64,000 nucleotides of DNA from an uncultured Prevotella sp. (GCA_900553465.1 USDT01000006.1:1-64000), one strand, 5' to 3'; shown: positions 37,072 through 46,461, counted from the first letter of the stretch. The notes: generated by a model not told the origin, from the letters alone. Made by a program: numbers and translations.

Positions 37072-38124
37072 ATGCTGAAAATAAACAACGACCAACTGCT
37101 TTCGCGCGCCGAATGCTCGGCCCTCAGGGCCATAGCCATAGCGGGCATAGTGCTCCACAACTACTGCCACTGGCTGGGATTTGCCGTGAAGGAGAATGAA
37201 TACACATTTGACAAAGGACGCAGCATGGGCCTTATGCAGGCGCTGCTCGAGCCCGACCTTAATCTGCCGGTGCACCTTCTGTCGTTCTTCGGACACTACG
37301 GCGTGCCGGTGTTCCTGTTTCTCAGTGCCTACGGACTTGTGGCAAAATATGAGCATACACCGCATGTGCCTGTGCCGGACAGGGTTTCGTTCATGCGCAC
37401 ACACTTCCGCAAACTGTTCGACATGATGATTGTGGGCTTCGCAATATTCATCATGGTGGATGCCATAACGCCGGGTGCCCACCGCTATGCCGTGCCCGAC
37501 ATCATCGGCCAGATGCTCCTGCTCAACAACCTCATGCCCAATCCTGACAAAGTGATATGGCCTGGTCCCTACTGGTTTTTCGGTCTGATGCTACAGATTT
37601 ATGCGGTCTACATACTGCTGCTAAGGCGCAAGGGCTGGCAGACGGCAGTGGCAGTAGTGGCTGTATGCTGGGCGTTGCAGGTGGGATGCGACCCTCAGGG
37701 CGAAACGCTCAACCGTCTGCGCTACAACTTCATAGGCAGTATGCTGCCATTCTGCGCCGGACTGCTCTACGCAAGATACGGCCGGCCGATGTCGCACGCG
37801 TTCTGGGCCGGCACGACAATCATATCATACATAGCCGTGATACTGTTCGGTCTGAACTTCCACACATGGCTGTGGGCACCGCTGTTCGTATGCTCCGCCG
37901 CTGTGGGAACAGTGAAGCTGCTGCCCGTATATGCCAACATCAAACTCTCGCATCTGGGCAAACTCTCGGCAGCAATGTTCGTCATACATCCCGTTGCACG
38001 CAAGATATTCATCGGCATAAGCCGCCGTGGCGATGTGTACACGGGTCTGCTGCTCTACATCATAGCCTGCGTGGCACTGGCATGGGCCACAAGGATTATA
38101 ATAAACAAGGTGAAAACACGCTGA
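37072..38124 (+). CDS. acyltransferase 3 family membrane protein
   Basis: 350 aa with about ten membrane segments. Acyltransferase-3 (OafA/NolL-type) features include an early RAIAIAGIVLHNYCHW helix with a histidine, FFGHYGVPVFLFLSAYGL (the G-V-P-V-F-F/L-L-S motif), and a late MFVIHPVARKI helix. These proteins O-acylate surface glycans or lipids using cytoplasmic acyl-CoA. A second, divergent member follows 40 nt downstream. The acyl group and acceptor are unknown. Confidence 0.8.
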   Translation: MLKINNDQLLSRAECSALRAIAIAGIVLHNYCHWLGFAVKENEYTFDKGRSMGLMQALLEPDLNLPVHLLSFFGHYGVPVFLFLSAYGLVAKYEHTPHVPVPDRVSFMRTHFRKLFDMMIVGFAIFIMVDAITPGAHRYAVPDIIGQMLLLNNLMPNPDKVIWPGPYWFFGLMLQIYAVYILLLRRKGWQTAVAVVAVCWALQVGCDPQGETLNRLRYNFIGSMLPFCAGLLYARYGRPMSHAFWAGTTIISYIAVILFGLNFHTWLWAPLFVCSAAVGTVKLLPVYANIKLSHLGKLSAAMFVIHPVARKIFIGISRRGDVYTGLLLYIIACVALAWATRIIINKVKTR

Positions 38125-38164
38125 CGGAGCATCGTTGCAACGCAGCGTAAAACATATTCTGAAG

Positions 38165-39217
38165 ATGAATTCAAACGCTAACAGTAGTGAAAAGACCACC
38201 GGAACGGACGACGGACGCCTGTGTCTGGCCGACATAAGCCGCTTCAGAGGCGAACTGATGGGACTGGCGATGCTTTTCATCATACTGTTCCACGTGTGGG
38301 TGAGACGCGACGATCCTTTCTACGGACTGCACCGTTGCGGCAACGTCGGAGTCGACATGTTTCTCTTCCTAAGCGGAGTGGGACTGTGGTTTGCATGGAC
38401 ACGCAATCCGGACACACGCAAGTTCTACGCCAGAAGGTTCGCACGCATATTCCCGGCATGGTTCATCATGGCCTGCCTTTTCTACGTGCCCGACTTCCTC
38501 GGACGAGGACGCTACAGCAGCAGTGTGGGCGACCTGATAGGCGACGTCACCATAAATCTGGACTTCTGGATGCACGACGAACTGACGTTCTGGTACATAC
38601 CGGCAATCATGGTGCTATACATCGCAGCTCCGCCTTACATGAAACTCATCAGCCGGAGACCCGTTTACCGATGGCTGCCGGTGCTTATGGTGGTGTGGTG
38701 TGTCATGGTGCAGTGGGTTACACCCATACATTCGGCAGTAGGCCACATCGAGATATTCTGGAGCCGGGTGCCAATCTTCTTCATCGGCATCAATGCCGGA
38801 CAGCTTGTTATGGAGCGCCGCTGTCTGCAACGCGGCTCAATGCCGTTGCTGCTCGTGGCTTTTGCCATGACGTTCGGCACATCGCTGTATCTCGAACAGG
38901 AACTGCACGGCAAGTTCCCGCTGTTTGTCGAGCGCATGATATACATTCCGCTGACCTTCACCGCCGTGGTGCTGCTCGCACGACTGCTGGCTCACGCGCC
39001 GTCATGGACCAACGCCATGCTACGCACGGTAGGCGCACTGAGTCTGGAATGTTATCTCATACACAGCAACTTCGTACTGGTGTACATCCACCAGATGCAC
39101 ATAGGCTACTGGCCGACGTTTCTTCTCACCACGGCCATAACACTCCCGGCGGCATGGCTTCTGCAACGCATAGCCGCACCAGTGGTGCGCATGCTGCTGC
39201 CGGCAAAAGGCAGATAA
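38165..39217 (+). CDS. acyltransferase 3 family membrane protein
   Basis: 350 aa from the ATG at 38165; a TTG at 38135 is less likely. About ten membrane segments. Key motifs are ISRFRGELMGLAMLFIILFHVWVRRDD, given here as FRGELMGLAMLFIILFH plus following Arg residues; GNVGVDMFLFLSGVGLWFAW; and RRFARIFPAWFIM. These match the acyltransferase-3 R/K-x10-H and GVDxFFxLSG patterns well. It is the second of two tandem OafA-like genes and is followed 34 nt later by the UbiA-family gene. Confidence 0.85.
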   Translation: MNSNANSSEKTTGTDDGRLCLADISRFRGELMGLAMLFIILFHVWVRRDDPFYGLHRCGNVGVDMFLFLSGVGLWFAWTRNPDTRKFYARRFARIFPAWFIMACLFYVPDFLGRGRYSSSVGDLIGDVTINLDFWMHDELTFWYIPAIMVLYIAAPPYMKLISRRPVYRWLPVLMVVWCVMVQWVTPIHSAVGHIEIFWSRVPIFFIGINAGQLVMERRCLQRGSMPLLLVAFAMTFGTSLYLEQELHGKFPLFVERMIYIPLTFTAVVLLARLLAHAPSWTNAMLRTVGALSLECYLIHSNFVLVYIHQMHIGYWPTFLLTTAITLPAAWLLQRIAAPVVRMLLPAKGR

Positions 39218-39251
39218 CACAACCAAAACAAAGATAATACATACATAATAT

Positions 39252-40130
39252 ATGAAAGACATATTGAAACTCATCCGTCCGCAGCAATGGATAAAGAACC
39301 TGTTTGTCTTTATCCCTATGTTCTTCAGCAGCGAACTGTTCGACACCGAGGTGCTCATGAACAGCCTTATAATGTTCATAGCATTCTGTTTCACAGCATC
39401 GTCGATATACTGCTACAACGACATAGTGGACGCCGACGATGACCGCAACCACCCGGAGAAGTGCCACAGACCGATAGCCGCAGGCAAGGTGTCGGTGGGA
39501 GCGGCATACAGGATAATGGGCGTCACGTTCATACTGAGCATCGGCACTGCGCTCACACTGCCAGCTCCGGTGATGCCATCGGCCGTGGCTGTGCTGCTGT
39601 TCTATTATGTACTCAACCTCGCCTATTGCTCACGGCTCAAGCAGTATGCCATAATCGACGTGTGCATCGTGGCATTCGGATTCGTGCTGCGTATACTCGC
39701 AGGCGGCATTGTGGGCGAGATAATGCTGAGCAAATGGATTGTGCTGATGACGTTCCTGCTCACTCTGTTCCTATCTTTCGCAAAAAGACGCGACGACGTG
39801 ATACGCATGAACGAGACGGGAGAGGCTCCGCGGAAGAACACCACGCGCTATAATCTCACTTTCATCAACCAGGCCATCACCATAACGGCATCCGTAACGC
39901 TTGTGTGCTACATCATGTACACCGTGTCGCCGGAAGTGGCCAGACAGTTCGGAACGGAAAATCTGTATCTCACATCGGTGTTCGTGCTGCTGGGACTGCT
40001 GCGCTACATACAGATAACAGTGGTGGACAAGAGAAGCGGCGACCCGACAAAGGTGATACTGCACGACCGTTTCTCGCAGTTTGTACTTATTGCGTGGGGG
40101 CTTACTTTCCTCATAATGATTTATCTGTAA
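39252..40130 (+). CDS. UbiA-family prenyltransferase, DPPR synthase-like
   Basis: 292 aa, about nine membrane helices. The start RPQQWIKNLFVFIPMFFS, the first Asp motif NDIVDADDDRNHPEKCHRP and the second region YCSRLKQYAIIDVCIVAFG are characteristic of decaprenyl-phosphate phosphoribosyltransferase (5-phosphoribosyl-1-diphosphate onto polyprenyl phosphate). That enzyme starts polyprenyl-phosphoryl-ribose/arabinose synthesis in actinobacteria. The adjacent HAD phosphatase, 7 nt downstream, could remove the 5-phosphate. DprE1/DprE2-type epimerases are not in this window. Confidence 0.85.
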   Translation: MKDILKLIRPQQWIKNLFVFIPMFFSSELFDTEVLMNSLIMFIAFCFTASSIYCYNDIVDADDDRNHPEKCHRPIAAGKVSVGAAYRIMGVTFILSIGTALTLPAPVMPSAVAVLLFYYVLNLAYCSRLKQYAIIDVCIVAFGFVLRILAGGIVGEIMLSKWIVLMTFLLTLFLSFAKRRDDVIRMNETGEAPRKNTTRYNLTFINQAITITASVTLVCYIMYTVSPEVARQFGTENLYLTSVFVLLGLLRYIQITVVDKRSGDPTKVILHDRFSQFVLIAWGLTFLIMIYL

Positions 40131-40137
40131 GCACTGA

Positions 40138-40773
40138 ATGACATCTGAAAACATTAATCTGAAGGAAACGAAAACGAGAATACACGTATTCGACTTCGAC
40201 GGAACGATAACGTGCGCCGACTCGCTCATCGCCTTCATAAGGCATGCACGGGGCAACAGTGCGCTCATCGCCGGACTGCTGCTCTACAGTCCACTGCTCG
40301 TAATGATGAAACTGCGGCTCATCGACGGAGGCTCCGTGAAGGAGCGACTCTTCGCCCATCTGTTCAAGGGAATGACTGTAGAGGATTTTGAAAAAGCCGG
40401 CGCTGACTTCGCAGCCGACCGTACCGATACACTCAGACCGGCCGCAATGAAGCACATCGCCGACGTTCTGGCAAAGGGCGAAAAGGTTTATGTAGTGACG
40501 GCAAGCATAAGTCAGTGGGTGGAACCGTTCTTCACCAACCGCTTCGGAGCCGGCCGTGTGATAGTGATATCCACGCAGGCTGAGGTGAAAGGAGGACTCA
40601 TCACCGGACGATTCGCCACTCCCAACTGCTACGGCAAGGAGAAAGTGTGCCGCCTGAAAGCCGTACTGACCGACCGCGACAGCCTTCACATCACGGCCTA
40701 CGGCGACAGCCGGGGCGACAAAGAACTCTTTGATTATGCAGACGAACGATTCTACAAACCATTCGAACAGTAA
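40138..40773 (+). CDS. HAD-IB family phosphatase
   Basis: 211 aa. Motif I is D19-F-D21-G-T-I-T; motif II is VVTASIS; motif IV is YGDSRGDKELFDYAD. A hydrophobic stretch in the cap (LIAGLLLYSPLLVMM, about 43-57) suggests membrane association. It fits subfamily IB (SerB/PGP-like). Located 7 nt after the DPPR-synthase-like gene and overlapping the gtrA-type gene by 38 nt, it is a good candidate for dephosphorylating a polyprenyl-phosphoribose phosphate. This is inference from context. Confidence 0.8.
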   Translation: MTSENINLKETKTRIHVFDFDGTITCADSLIAFIRHARGNSALIAGLLLYSPLLVMMKLRLIDGGSVKERLFAHLFKGMTVEDFEKAGADFAADRTDTLRPAAMKHIADVLAKGEKVYVVTASISQWVEPFFTNRFGAGRVIVISTQAEVKGGLITGRFATPNCYGKEKVCRLKAVLTDRDSLHITAYGDSRGDKELFDYADERFYKPFEQ

Positions 40774-41140
40774 CCGCCGCGAGCGTCTGAACGAGATACT
40801 GCGGTTCGGCATCGTGGGCGTTACGGCCACGGCAATACAATACGGCGTCTATGCACTGCTGCTCATGCTCATCAGTCCTACGCCCGCCATGACCATAGGC
40901 TACATCGTCAGCTTCGCGTTCAACTTCATAGCGACCACCCGTTTCACCTTCCGTGTGAAGGCAAACGCACGCCACGGCGCCGGATTCATAGCCGCACACG
41001 CCGTAAACTACGTCTTGCAGATGGTGACGCTCAATCTTTTCATCCACCTCGGAGTGAGCAAACACTGGGCACCTATTCCCATGTTCGCCATCTGCGTGCC
41101 GGTGAATTTCCTGCTTGTAAGGTTTTTCATGAAGAAATAA
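40736..41140 (+). CDS. GtrA-family membrane protein
   Basis: 134 aa from the ATG at 40736 (a TTG two codons earlier exists). Four membrane helices and GtrA hallmarks are visible: LRFGIVGVTATAIQYGVYALL at the start, given here as FGIVGVTATAIQYGVY; YIVSFAFNFIATTRFTF; and NFLLVRFFMKK at the end. GtrA proteins are thought to move polyprenyl-phosphate-linked sugars across the inner membrane. The 38-nt overlap with the HAD gene indicates tight co-expression in the UbiA-HAD-GtrA set. Confidence 0.85.
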   Translation: MQTNDSTNHSNSNRRERLNEILRFGIVGVTATAIQYGVYALLLMLISPTPAMTIGYIVSFAFNFIATTRFTFRVKANARHGAGFIAAHAVNYVLQMVTLNLFIHLGVSKHWAPIPMFAICVPVNFLLVRFFMKK

Positions 41141-41214
41141 AACATGAACGTCGCGACACCACAATCATTCCGATGTGTATCAAGACTACCCATGTCGCAC
41201 TGCAAAAAAGGCTC

Positions 41215-41339
41215 TATCGCATCTCAATAAAGGCTTTATCAGAGGCTGATATGGGCTTTATCGCACCCTGAAAAAGCCTGTATCGCACCCTCAAAGAGGC
41301 TTTATCATAACGTCGGAAAGGCTTTGTCGCAACACGACA
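41215..41339 (+). repeat. 22-bp phased dyad array, core only (copy 5)
   Basis: Six units start at 41215, 41237, 41259, 41281, 41303 and 41325, exactly 22 bp apart. The linker is unusually uniform (AGGCTT or GGGCTT) and the core TATCGCACCCTGAAA appears at 41259. The flanking arms of the other copies are missing because genes lie too close on both sides, though TCGTCAACACAATTC at 41354 recalls the left-arm block. This shows the array can exist without the arms. Confidence 0.8.
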
Positions 41340-41386
41340 ACAATTCTGATACATCGTCAACACAATTCTGAAGCAACATCAAAAAG

Positions 41387-42898
41387 ATGAAACTGAAAGA
41401 CAACAGACTCATAAAGGCTGCCTCACGCATATTCGGACTGCGCCGCGAAGAACGCCTGTTCGCAGCTGTAATGCTGCTTATGCTCACAGCACTCAACTCA
41501 CTTGTCATCATAAGATACTTCGACAAGTTCACTCCCATGGTCAAATACTACTGGCCATTGTTCATCCGCAACTTCCAGATATCGGGTTTCGATCCCATCA
41601 CTTATTCAGTGGTGAGCGACTGGACGGCCGGTTACAACGTCTACCGGCATCCGCTTCTGGCGTTCTACATGTACGTACCGTATCTCATAAACCAGCTACT
41701 GATGAAACTGACAGGCGTCAACTGCGCCATATTCATCGTAGCGGCGATACAGATTTTCTTCGGTTTCTACGCCATGATATTCCTCCGTCGCATACTGCGC
41801 GACATCGTCGGACTGGGCGAAAACATGGCTTCGCTCATGTCATTGTTCTGTTTCTCGTTCGCGTTTGTAATGCTTTCGTCCATGGTTCCCGACCATTTCA
41901 TCATCTCGATGATGCTCATTCTGCTCACACTTCACCTGTCGGGGCAGTGGATGAAAAACGGCCGCCGCATGAGCGCATGGCACACCATAGTGCTCTTTCT
42001 GCTCACTGCCGGCACGTCACTCAATAATGGTCTGAAGACATTCATGGCCGCACTGTTTGTCAACGGCCGCCGTTTCTTCCGGCCCGGATACATACTTGCG
42101 GCCGTCATACTGCCCTCGGCGCTGCTCTGGACTTGCAGCCGGCTGGAGTACGACAAGATAGTATGGCCGCGCGACATGGCACGTAACGAGGCGAAGGCAA
42201 AACTGAAAGCCAAGAAAGAAGCGGAACAACGGCAGAAGGAACTGCAACTACAGAAGGAGCAGAAAGCAATGGCCCAGGCAACAGTGAAGACCGCATCGGC
42301 CGGCAACACTGCCGCCGCGAGCCGTGATACAGCCTCCGCACACAGCGACACAACTGCTTCCGCCACAACAAAACCGGCACCGAAGAAAACCACAAAGCCC
42401 AAAACCGCAAAACAGGGCAAGCCCATCAGCAACGGCGAATTCATGAGATGGACCGACATTTCCACATCGCGCACCATGTCGGCTGTAGAAAACCTCTTCG
42501 GCGAATCCATCCAGCTGCACAAAGACTACCTGCTGAAGGACGAGTTCCGCAAGCGTCCTATGATTGTGCACTACTCGTCACCGGTCAATTATATCATCGA
42601 AGCCGTCATACTGTTGCTCTTTGCCGCAGGCGTGTGGTGCGGCCGCCGGTCGCGCTTTCTGTGGCTCGTCATGTCATACTTCCTGCTCGACATGGTTCTG
42701 CACATGGGCTTGGGCTTCGGCATCAACGAGGTTTACATCATGTCAGCCCATTGGATATACGCCATACCGATAGCCACGGCATACATCATTGCCACCTCCG
42801 GCAAACGTGTGAGACGCGCAGTCGGCGCAACGGTATTCCTGCTCACATGTTTCCTTCTGGGCTATAACATCACACTCATAGCGTCATATCTGTTATAA
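41387..42898 (+). CDS. polytopic membrane protein, DUF6080-like (paralogue 1)
   Basis: 503 aa. About ten membrane segments are interrupted by a long polar insertion (about residues 265-355). That insertion starts as a Lys/Glu/Gln coiled-coil-like stretch (KAKLKAKKEAEQRQKEL) and continues Thr/Ala/Ser/Lys-rich. Motifs shared with the next gene include MVPDHF-IS, VENLFGESIQLH and GFGINEVYIMSAHW. The architecture suggests a GT-C-like integral membrane transferase that could use a polyprenyl-phosphate sugar made by the preceding UbiA-HAD-GtrA set, but this is inference only. Its start lies 47 bp after the repeat array. Confidence 0.7.
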   Translation: MKLKDNRLIKAASRIFGLRREERLFAAVMLLMLTALNSLVIIRYFDKFTPMVKYYWPLFIRNFQISGFDPITYSVVSDWTAGYNVYRHPLLAFYMYVPYLINQLLMKLTGVNCAIFIVAAIQIFFGFYAMIFLRRILRDIVGLGENMASLMSLFCFSFAFVMLSSMVPDHFIISMMLILLTLHLSGQWMKNGRRMSAWHTIVLFLLTAGTSLNNGLKTFMAALFVNGRRFFRPGYILAAVILPSALLWTCSRLEYDKIVWPRDMARNEAKAKLKAKKEAEQRQKELQLQKEQKAMAQATVKTASAGNTAAASRDTASAHSDTTASATTKPAPKKTTKPKTAKQGKPISNGEFMRWTDISTSRTMSAVENLFGESIQLHKDYLLKDEFRKRPMIVHYSSPVNYIIEAVILLLFAAGVWCGRRSRFLWLVMSYFLLDMVLHMGLGFGINEVYIMSAHWIYAIPIATAYIIATSGKRVRRAVGATVFLLTCFLLGYNITLIASYLL

Positions 42899-42926
42899 AA
42901 GAAACACTTATAACACAATCAAAAAG

Positions 42927-44264
42927 ATGAAAACAATATTCAAGATAAGAAAAGAAGAACGGCTGTTCGCACTCATTTCAATGATCGTATTCATCCTGTT
43001 CAACGGTCTTCTGATATACAGCAAGTTCGACAGATTCACCATCGGCGCCCACGGAGGCTTCTGGACGATATTCTACAATCACCTCAACATGTCGGGCTAC
43101 GACGTGTTCTCATGCATCGCGGTATCGTGTCTGCGCATCCACTACTCCACCCTGCGCCATCCGCTCTACATCGCCCTGCTTCTGCCTCTGTACTGGTTGA
43201 ACAGCTGGCTGATGGAAGTGACAGGCTTCAACTTCGCAGTTTTCTTCATCGCGGCAATCAATGTGTTCTGCGCAACCTACGCATCCGTGTTCATGCTGCG
43301 CATACTCCACGAACTGGCAGGCGTATCACGGCGCGACGCCATGCTGCTCACCGCCATGCTCTACGGCTTCGCCCACGTGCTCATAGCAACCATGGTGCCC
43401 GACCACTTCGGCATTTCCATGTTCCTGCTTGTGGCAACCATCTACATCGCCGGCACCAAGATGAAGGAGCGCAAGCCCATGTCGCCTCTGCTCGCCGGCA
43501 CGCTTTTCTTCCTGTCGGCAGGCATGACGCTGTCCAACGGAGTGAAAACCGGTCTGGCCCTCCTGTTCACCAACGGACGCAAAGCCTTCTCGTGGCGTTA
43601 CGTCGCAGCCTTCGCCGTTCCGCTGTTGCTCTTCGCCGGCATCATCTACTGGCAGCAGCAGGCAATCATTCTGCCGCAGTCTGAAAACATAAAGAAGATA
43701 GAAGACAACCTGAAAAAGAAGAATCCGAACTTCGGCGACAAGTTCAAGGCTCACGACGAATGGGTGAAGAAGCAGAACGGAAAGGCAATGACGAAGGACG
43801 TTCCGCTGCTTGAGTGGAGCGATATGACCACTCCGCGCCTGCAGTCGGTCACAGAAAACCTCTTCGGAGAGTCGCTCCAGCTCCACCGCAGCCATCTTCT
43901 TGAAGACGTACAGCAGACACGTCCAGTGTTCGTGAGCTACCGATGGACTGCAAGCTACGTTGTCGAGGCACTCATAGTTCTGCTTTTCGCCGCCGGAATA
44001 TGGTACGGCCGCCACTCGCGCCTGCTCCATCTTGTCCTGTCGTGGTTTGCCTTCGACATGACCATGCACATCATCTTCGGCTTCGGTCTCAACGAGGTTT
44101 ACATCATGGCTGCCCACTGGGCGTTCGTCATACCTATAGCCGCAGCATTCCTCTTTAAGAATTCCGGCGCACGGCTCAGCCGCTATACACGCATACTTAC
44201 GCTTCTGCTCACTCTCTGGCTGTGGGCTTACAACGGATGGCTCATAGCCGATTATCTTGTATAA
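42927..44264 (+). CDS. polytopic membrane protein, DUF6080-like (paralogue 2)
   Basis: 445 aa, a tandem paralogue of the preceding gene 28 nt upstream. It has the same order of membrane segments and the same motifs (MVPDHFGIS, TENLFGESLQLH, GFGLNEVYIMAAHW). The polar loop is short (about residues 250-295, KKIEDNLKKKNPNFGDKFKAHD) and lacks the low-complexity insertion of paralogue 1. The pair looks like a duplication with divergence in the loop. Function unknown; a lipid-linked-sugar transferase is possible. Confidence 0.7.
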   Translation: MKTIFKIRKEERLFALISMIVFILFNGLLIYSKFDRFTIGAHGGFWTIFYNHLNMSGYDVFSCIAVSCLRIHYSTLRHPLYIALLLPLYWLNSWLMEVTGFNFAVFFIAAINVFCATYASVFMLRILHELAGVSRRDAMLLTAMLYGFAHVLIATMVPDHFGISMFLLVATIYIAGTKMKERKPMSPLLAGTLFFLSAGMTLSNGVKTGLALLFTNGRKAFSWRYVAAFAVPLLLFAGIIYWQQQAIILPQSENIKKIEDNLKKKNPNFGDKFKAHDEWVKKQNGKAMTKDVPLLEWSDMTTPRLQSVTENLFGESLQLHRSHLLEDVQQTRPVFVSYRWTASYVVEALIVLLFAAGIWYGRHSRLLHLVLSWFAFDMTMHIIFGFGLNEVYIMAAHWAFVIPIAAAFLFKNSGARLSRYTRILTLLLTLWLWAYNGWLIADYLV

Positions 44265-44300
44265 TGAAGCAAACGAAACAACGGTAAAAAGCACAACGCT

Positions 44301-45428
44301 ATGACAAACGCAGGAAAACAAGACAAAGAGAAGCGCCCCGTGCGCATCTTCCACATCGTAACCCACTTCGACATGGGCGGTGCCGAGAAGGTGGCGGCAA
44401 ACATAGCAGCCTCACAGACACCCGGAACCGAATATCACATGGTGGAAGTGATGCGTGCCTCGACGCCTTTCACACGCGAGTTTATGGACGGTCTGAGCCG
44501 TGCCGGCATACGCTTCCACCGTGCCCACATGCCCGACATACGTTTCCACTTCCTTTTCGAACGTATCGCCGCACTGTGCTTTCCGCTGTGGTTTCTACCC
44601 GTTTATCTGCGCTGGCGCCCCGACGTCATACACGTACACACCGAGACTCCGGACATGAGTCTGCGCACTTTCTTCCTACTGTTTCCCTGGCTTCGCCGCT
44701 GCCGCATAGTGCGGACGGTGCACAACACACGCCTCTGGACAGGTCAGAACAAGCTGGGCCGCCACATGGAACGCTTCTACCAGCGCGCCGCAAACAACGT
44801 GGCCATATCGCCGTCGGTGCAGTCGTGCTACGCCAAAGCCTACGGCCTCAGCCTGCCTATTATATATAATGGTGTGCAACCGGTGGATCAGAAGCCATAC
44901 GCCGGCATAAAGAAAGGGTGCATCAACGTGCTCTTTGCCGGACGCTTCGAGCAGCAGAAGGGAATCGTACACCTCGTCAGACTGCTCCACAGCATGGCCG
45001 GCGACCGACGCTACCACTTCCACATCATGGGCGACGGCTCCCTGCGGCCCGACGTAGAGCGTGCCGTGGCACAGTGCGACAACGCCACTCTCACCCCGCC
45101 CATGTTCGGACTGTCCTCTGTTCTGGCGTCGTTCGACTGCCTGTTCATGCCCTCCGAGTTCGAGGGCCTCAGTATAATGTCCATCGAGGCGAGCATGGCG
45201 AGCCTGCCCGTCGTGGCAAACGACTGTCCCGGACTGGGCGACACACTGCCTCCATCGTGGCCGCTGAAGGTGAGCGGAAACGACGACGAAGCCTTCCTCC
45301 GCCTGTTCAGCGAAGTCATACCACACTCCGACCTCCGCTCACTCGGAGCAGAAGCCAAGGCATACGCCCTGTCGCGGTTCGGCATAAGGCTTATGCAGAC
45401 AGAATACGAAAAGATTTATCTGGACTGA
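44301..45428 (+). CDS. glycosyltransferase family 4
   Basis: 375 aa, GT-B fold. The N-terminal loop FDMGGAEKVAANIA (about residues 23-36) is the classic GT4 acceptor-side glycine motif. The Rossmann half starts NVLFAGRFEQQKGIVHLVRL. The donor loop is PSEFEGLSIMSIEASMASLPVVA, where the E-x7-E pattern is visible (E in EFEGLSIMSIEA). Last gene of the plus-strand envelope run from 34.3 kb; it ends 10 bp from the convergent next gene. Sugar specificity unknown. Confidence 0.88.
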   Translation: MTNAGKQDKEKRPVRIFHIVTHFDMGGAEKVAANIAASQTPGTEYHMVEVMRASTPFTREFMDGLSRAGIRFHRAHMPDIRFHFLFERIAALCFPLWFLPVYLRWRPDVIHVHTETPDMSLRTFFLLFPWLRRCRIVRTVHNTRLWTGQNKLGRHMERFYQRAANNVAISPSVQSCYAKAYGLSLPIIYNGVQPVDQKPYAGIKKGCINVLFAGRFEQQKGIVHLVRLLHSMAGDRRYHFHIMGDGSLRPDVERAVAQCDNATLTPPMFGLSSVLASFDCLFMPSEFEGLSIMSIEASMASLPVVANDCPGLGDTLPPSWPLKVSGNDDEAFLRLFSEVIPHSDLRSLGAEAKAYALSRFGIRLMQTEYEKIYLD

Positions 45429-45438
45429 GAAGCGTCCG

Positions 45439-46461
45439 TTATTTGTGGCCGTCGCGCCCCGTCCATTTGTTCAGGCGGCGCTTCACGGCCCGCGCTATGA
45501 TGCCGAAGTTGCCGTAGCGCAGGTTGAGCAACAGTTCCTCAACCGACCTTCCAATCTTTATCCACGGGTGTCCGTAGCCGTAGGTGCGGTATGTGCGCTC
45601 CTTGAATTCCACATTCTCAATGACATAACGCGGATGCTTCAGCGGGAAATCCACCTCAAAGCGTTTCATGGTGAACAGTCGGCGCAGACGTCGCGGCATG
45701 GTCTCCAGGCTTCCTGCAAAATGGGTTGAGCCTTCAGTAGCGCCGCGGTTGTTTATCATGTTGCGTGTCGGCATGATGGCGAGCCCGCTGTTCATCACCA
45801 TTGCCGACCAGAAAATGGTCTCATAATACTCCTTGCCCGACGCGCGGTGGTCGTAGCATGCACGCAGAGTGTCGGCGCAATAGCGGCGCTGACGCATCAC
45901 TCCGTTGAGCTGACGCATGGCAAACTCGTCGTCAAGGAAGGCATAAGAGGTGTCCCAAGTGTCGATGACACGACGCCACGATGCCCATCCCCAGATGGAG
46001 AACACCGACGTGAAGAAGTAGTCGCACGGCACTCCCGGCGTCACCTCGTCGCTGTTGAAACCGGCTATCATCGTGATGCGCTCGTCGTGTTCGTAGCGGT
46101 CGAGCATCTCCTTGCAGAAAGGAAAGAACGACTGCGACGGCACATCGTCGTCCTCGAGTACAATACATTTGTCGACAATGGAGAACGCCCACTTCTGCGA
46201 TATGTACTCCGACGGGTCGCAACCATAGTTGCGCTGCTGATACATGCGGTGCACCTCACACTCCCAGTCGATGTCCTCCACCACGCGGCGGCATCCCTCT
46301 ATGCCCGCCATGTCGGCCTCGCCGCGCGGACCGTCCTGATAGAGAAAGAGGCGCGAGGGCCGTGCCTTTCTCACCTCGTCGAACACTTCCTTGAGCCTTT
46401 CGGGGCGGTTGAAGAAAAGTATCAGCACCGCCACATCCACCTTTGCCGGTTTCTTATCCAT
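45439..46461 (-). CDS. glycosyltransferase family 2-like (HlpA-type)
   Basis: 340 aa. GT-A fold with VAVLILFFNRPERLKEVF at the N-terminus (about residues 9-26) and a DxD-type motif VLEDDDVPSQSFFPFC (about 99-114). The middle has SIWGWASWRRVIDTWD, a segment typical of the family often annotated as hemolysin-activation (HlpA-like) glycosyltransferases. It is convergent with the GT4 gene. Probable role in surface glycan assembly; acceptor unknown. Confidence 0.75.
   Translation of the reverse strand: MDKKPAKVDVAVLILFFNRPERLKEVFDEVRKARPSRLFLYQDGPRGEADMAGIEGCRRVVEDIDWECEVHRMYQQRNYGCDPSEYISQKWAFSIVDKCIVLEDDDVPSQSFFPFCKEMLDRYEHDERITMIAGFNSDEVTPGVPCDYFFTSVFSIWGWASWRRVIDTWDTSYAFLDDEFAMRQLNGVMRQRRYCADTLRACYDHRASGKEYYETIFWSAMVMNSGLAIMPTRNMINNRGATEGSTHFAGSLETMPRRLRRLFTMKRFEVDFPLKHPRYVIENVEFKERTYRTYGYGHPWIKIGRSVEELLLNLRYGNFGIIARAVKRRLNKWTGRDGHK

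Noticed and set aside
41215-41339. CRISPR array
   Set aside because: Periodic 22-bp units have no unique spacers, the repeat itself is degenerate, and no cas genes are present.
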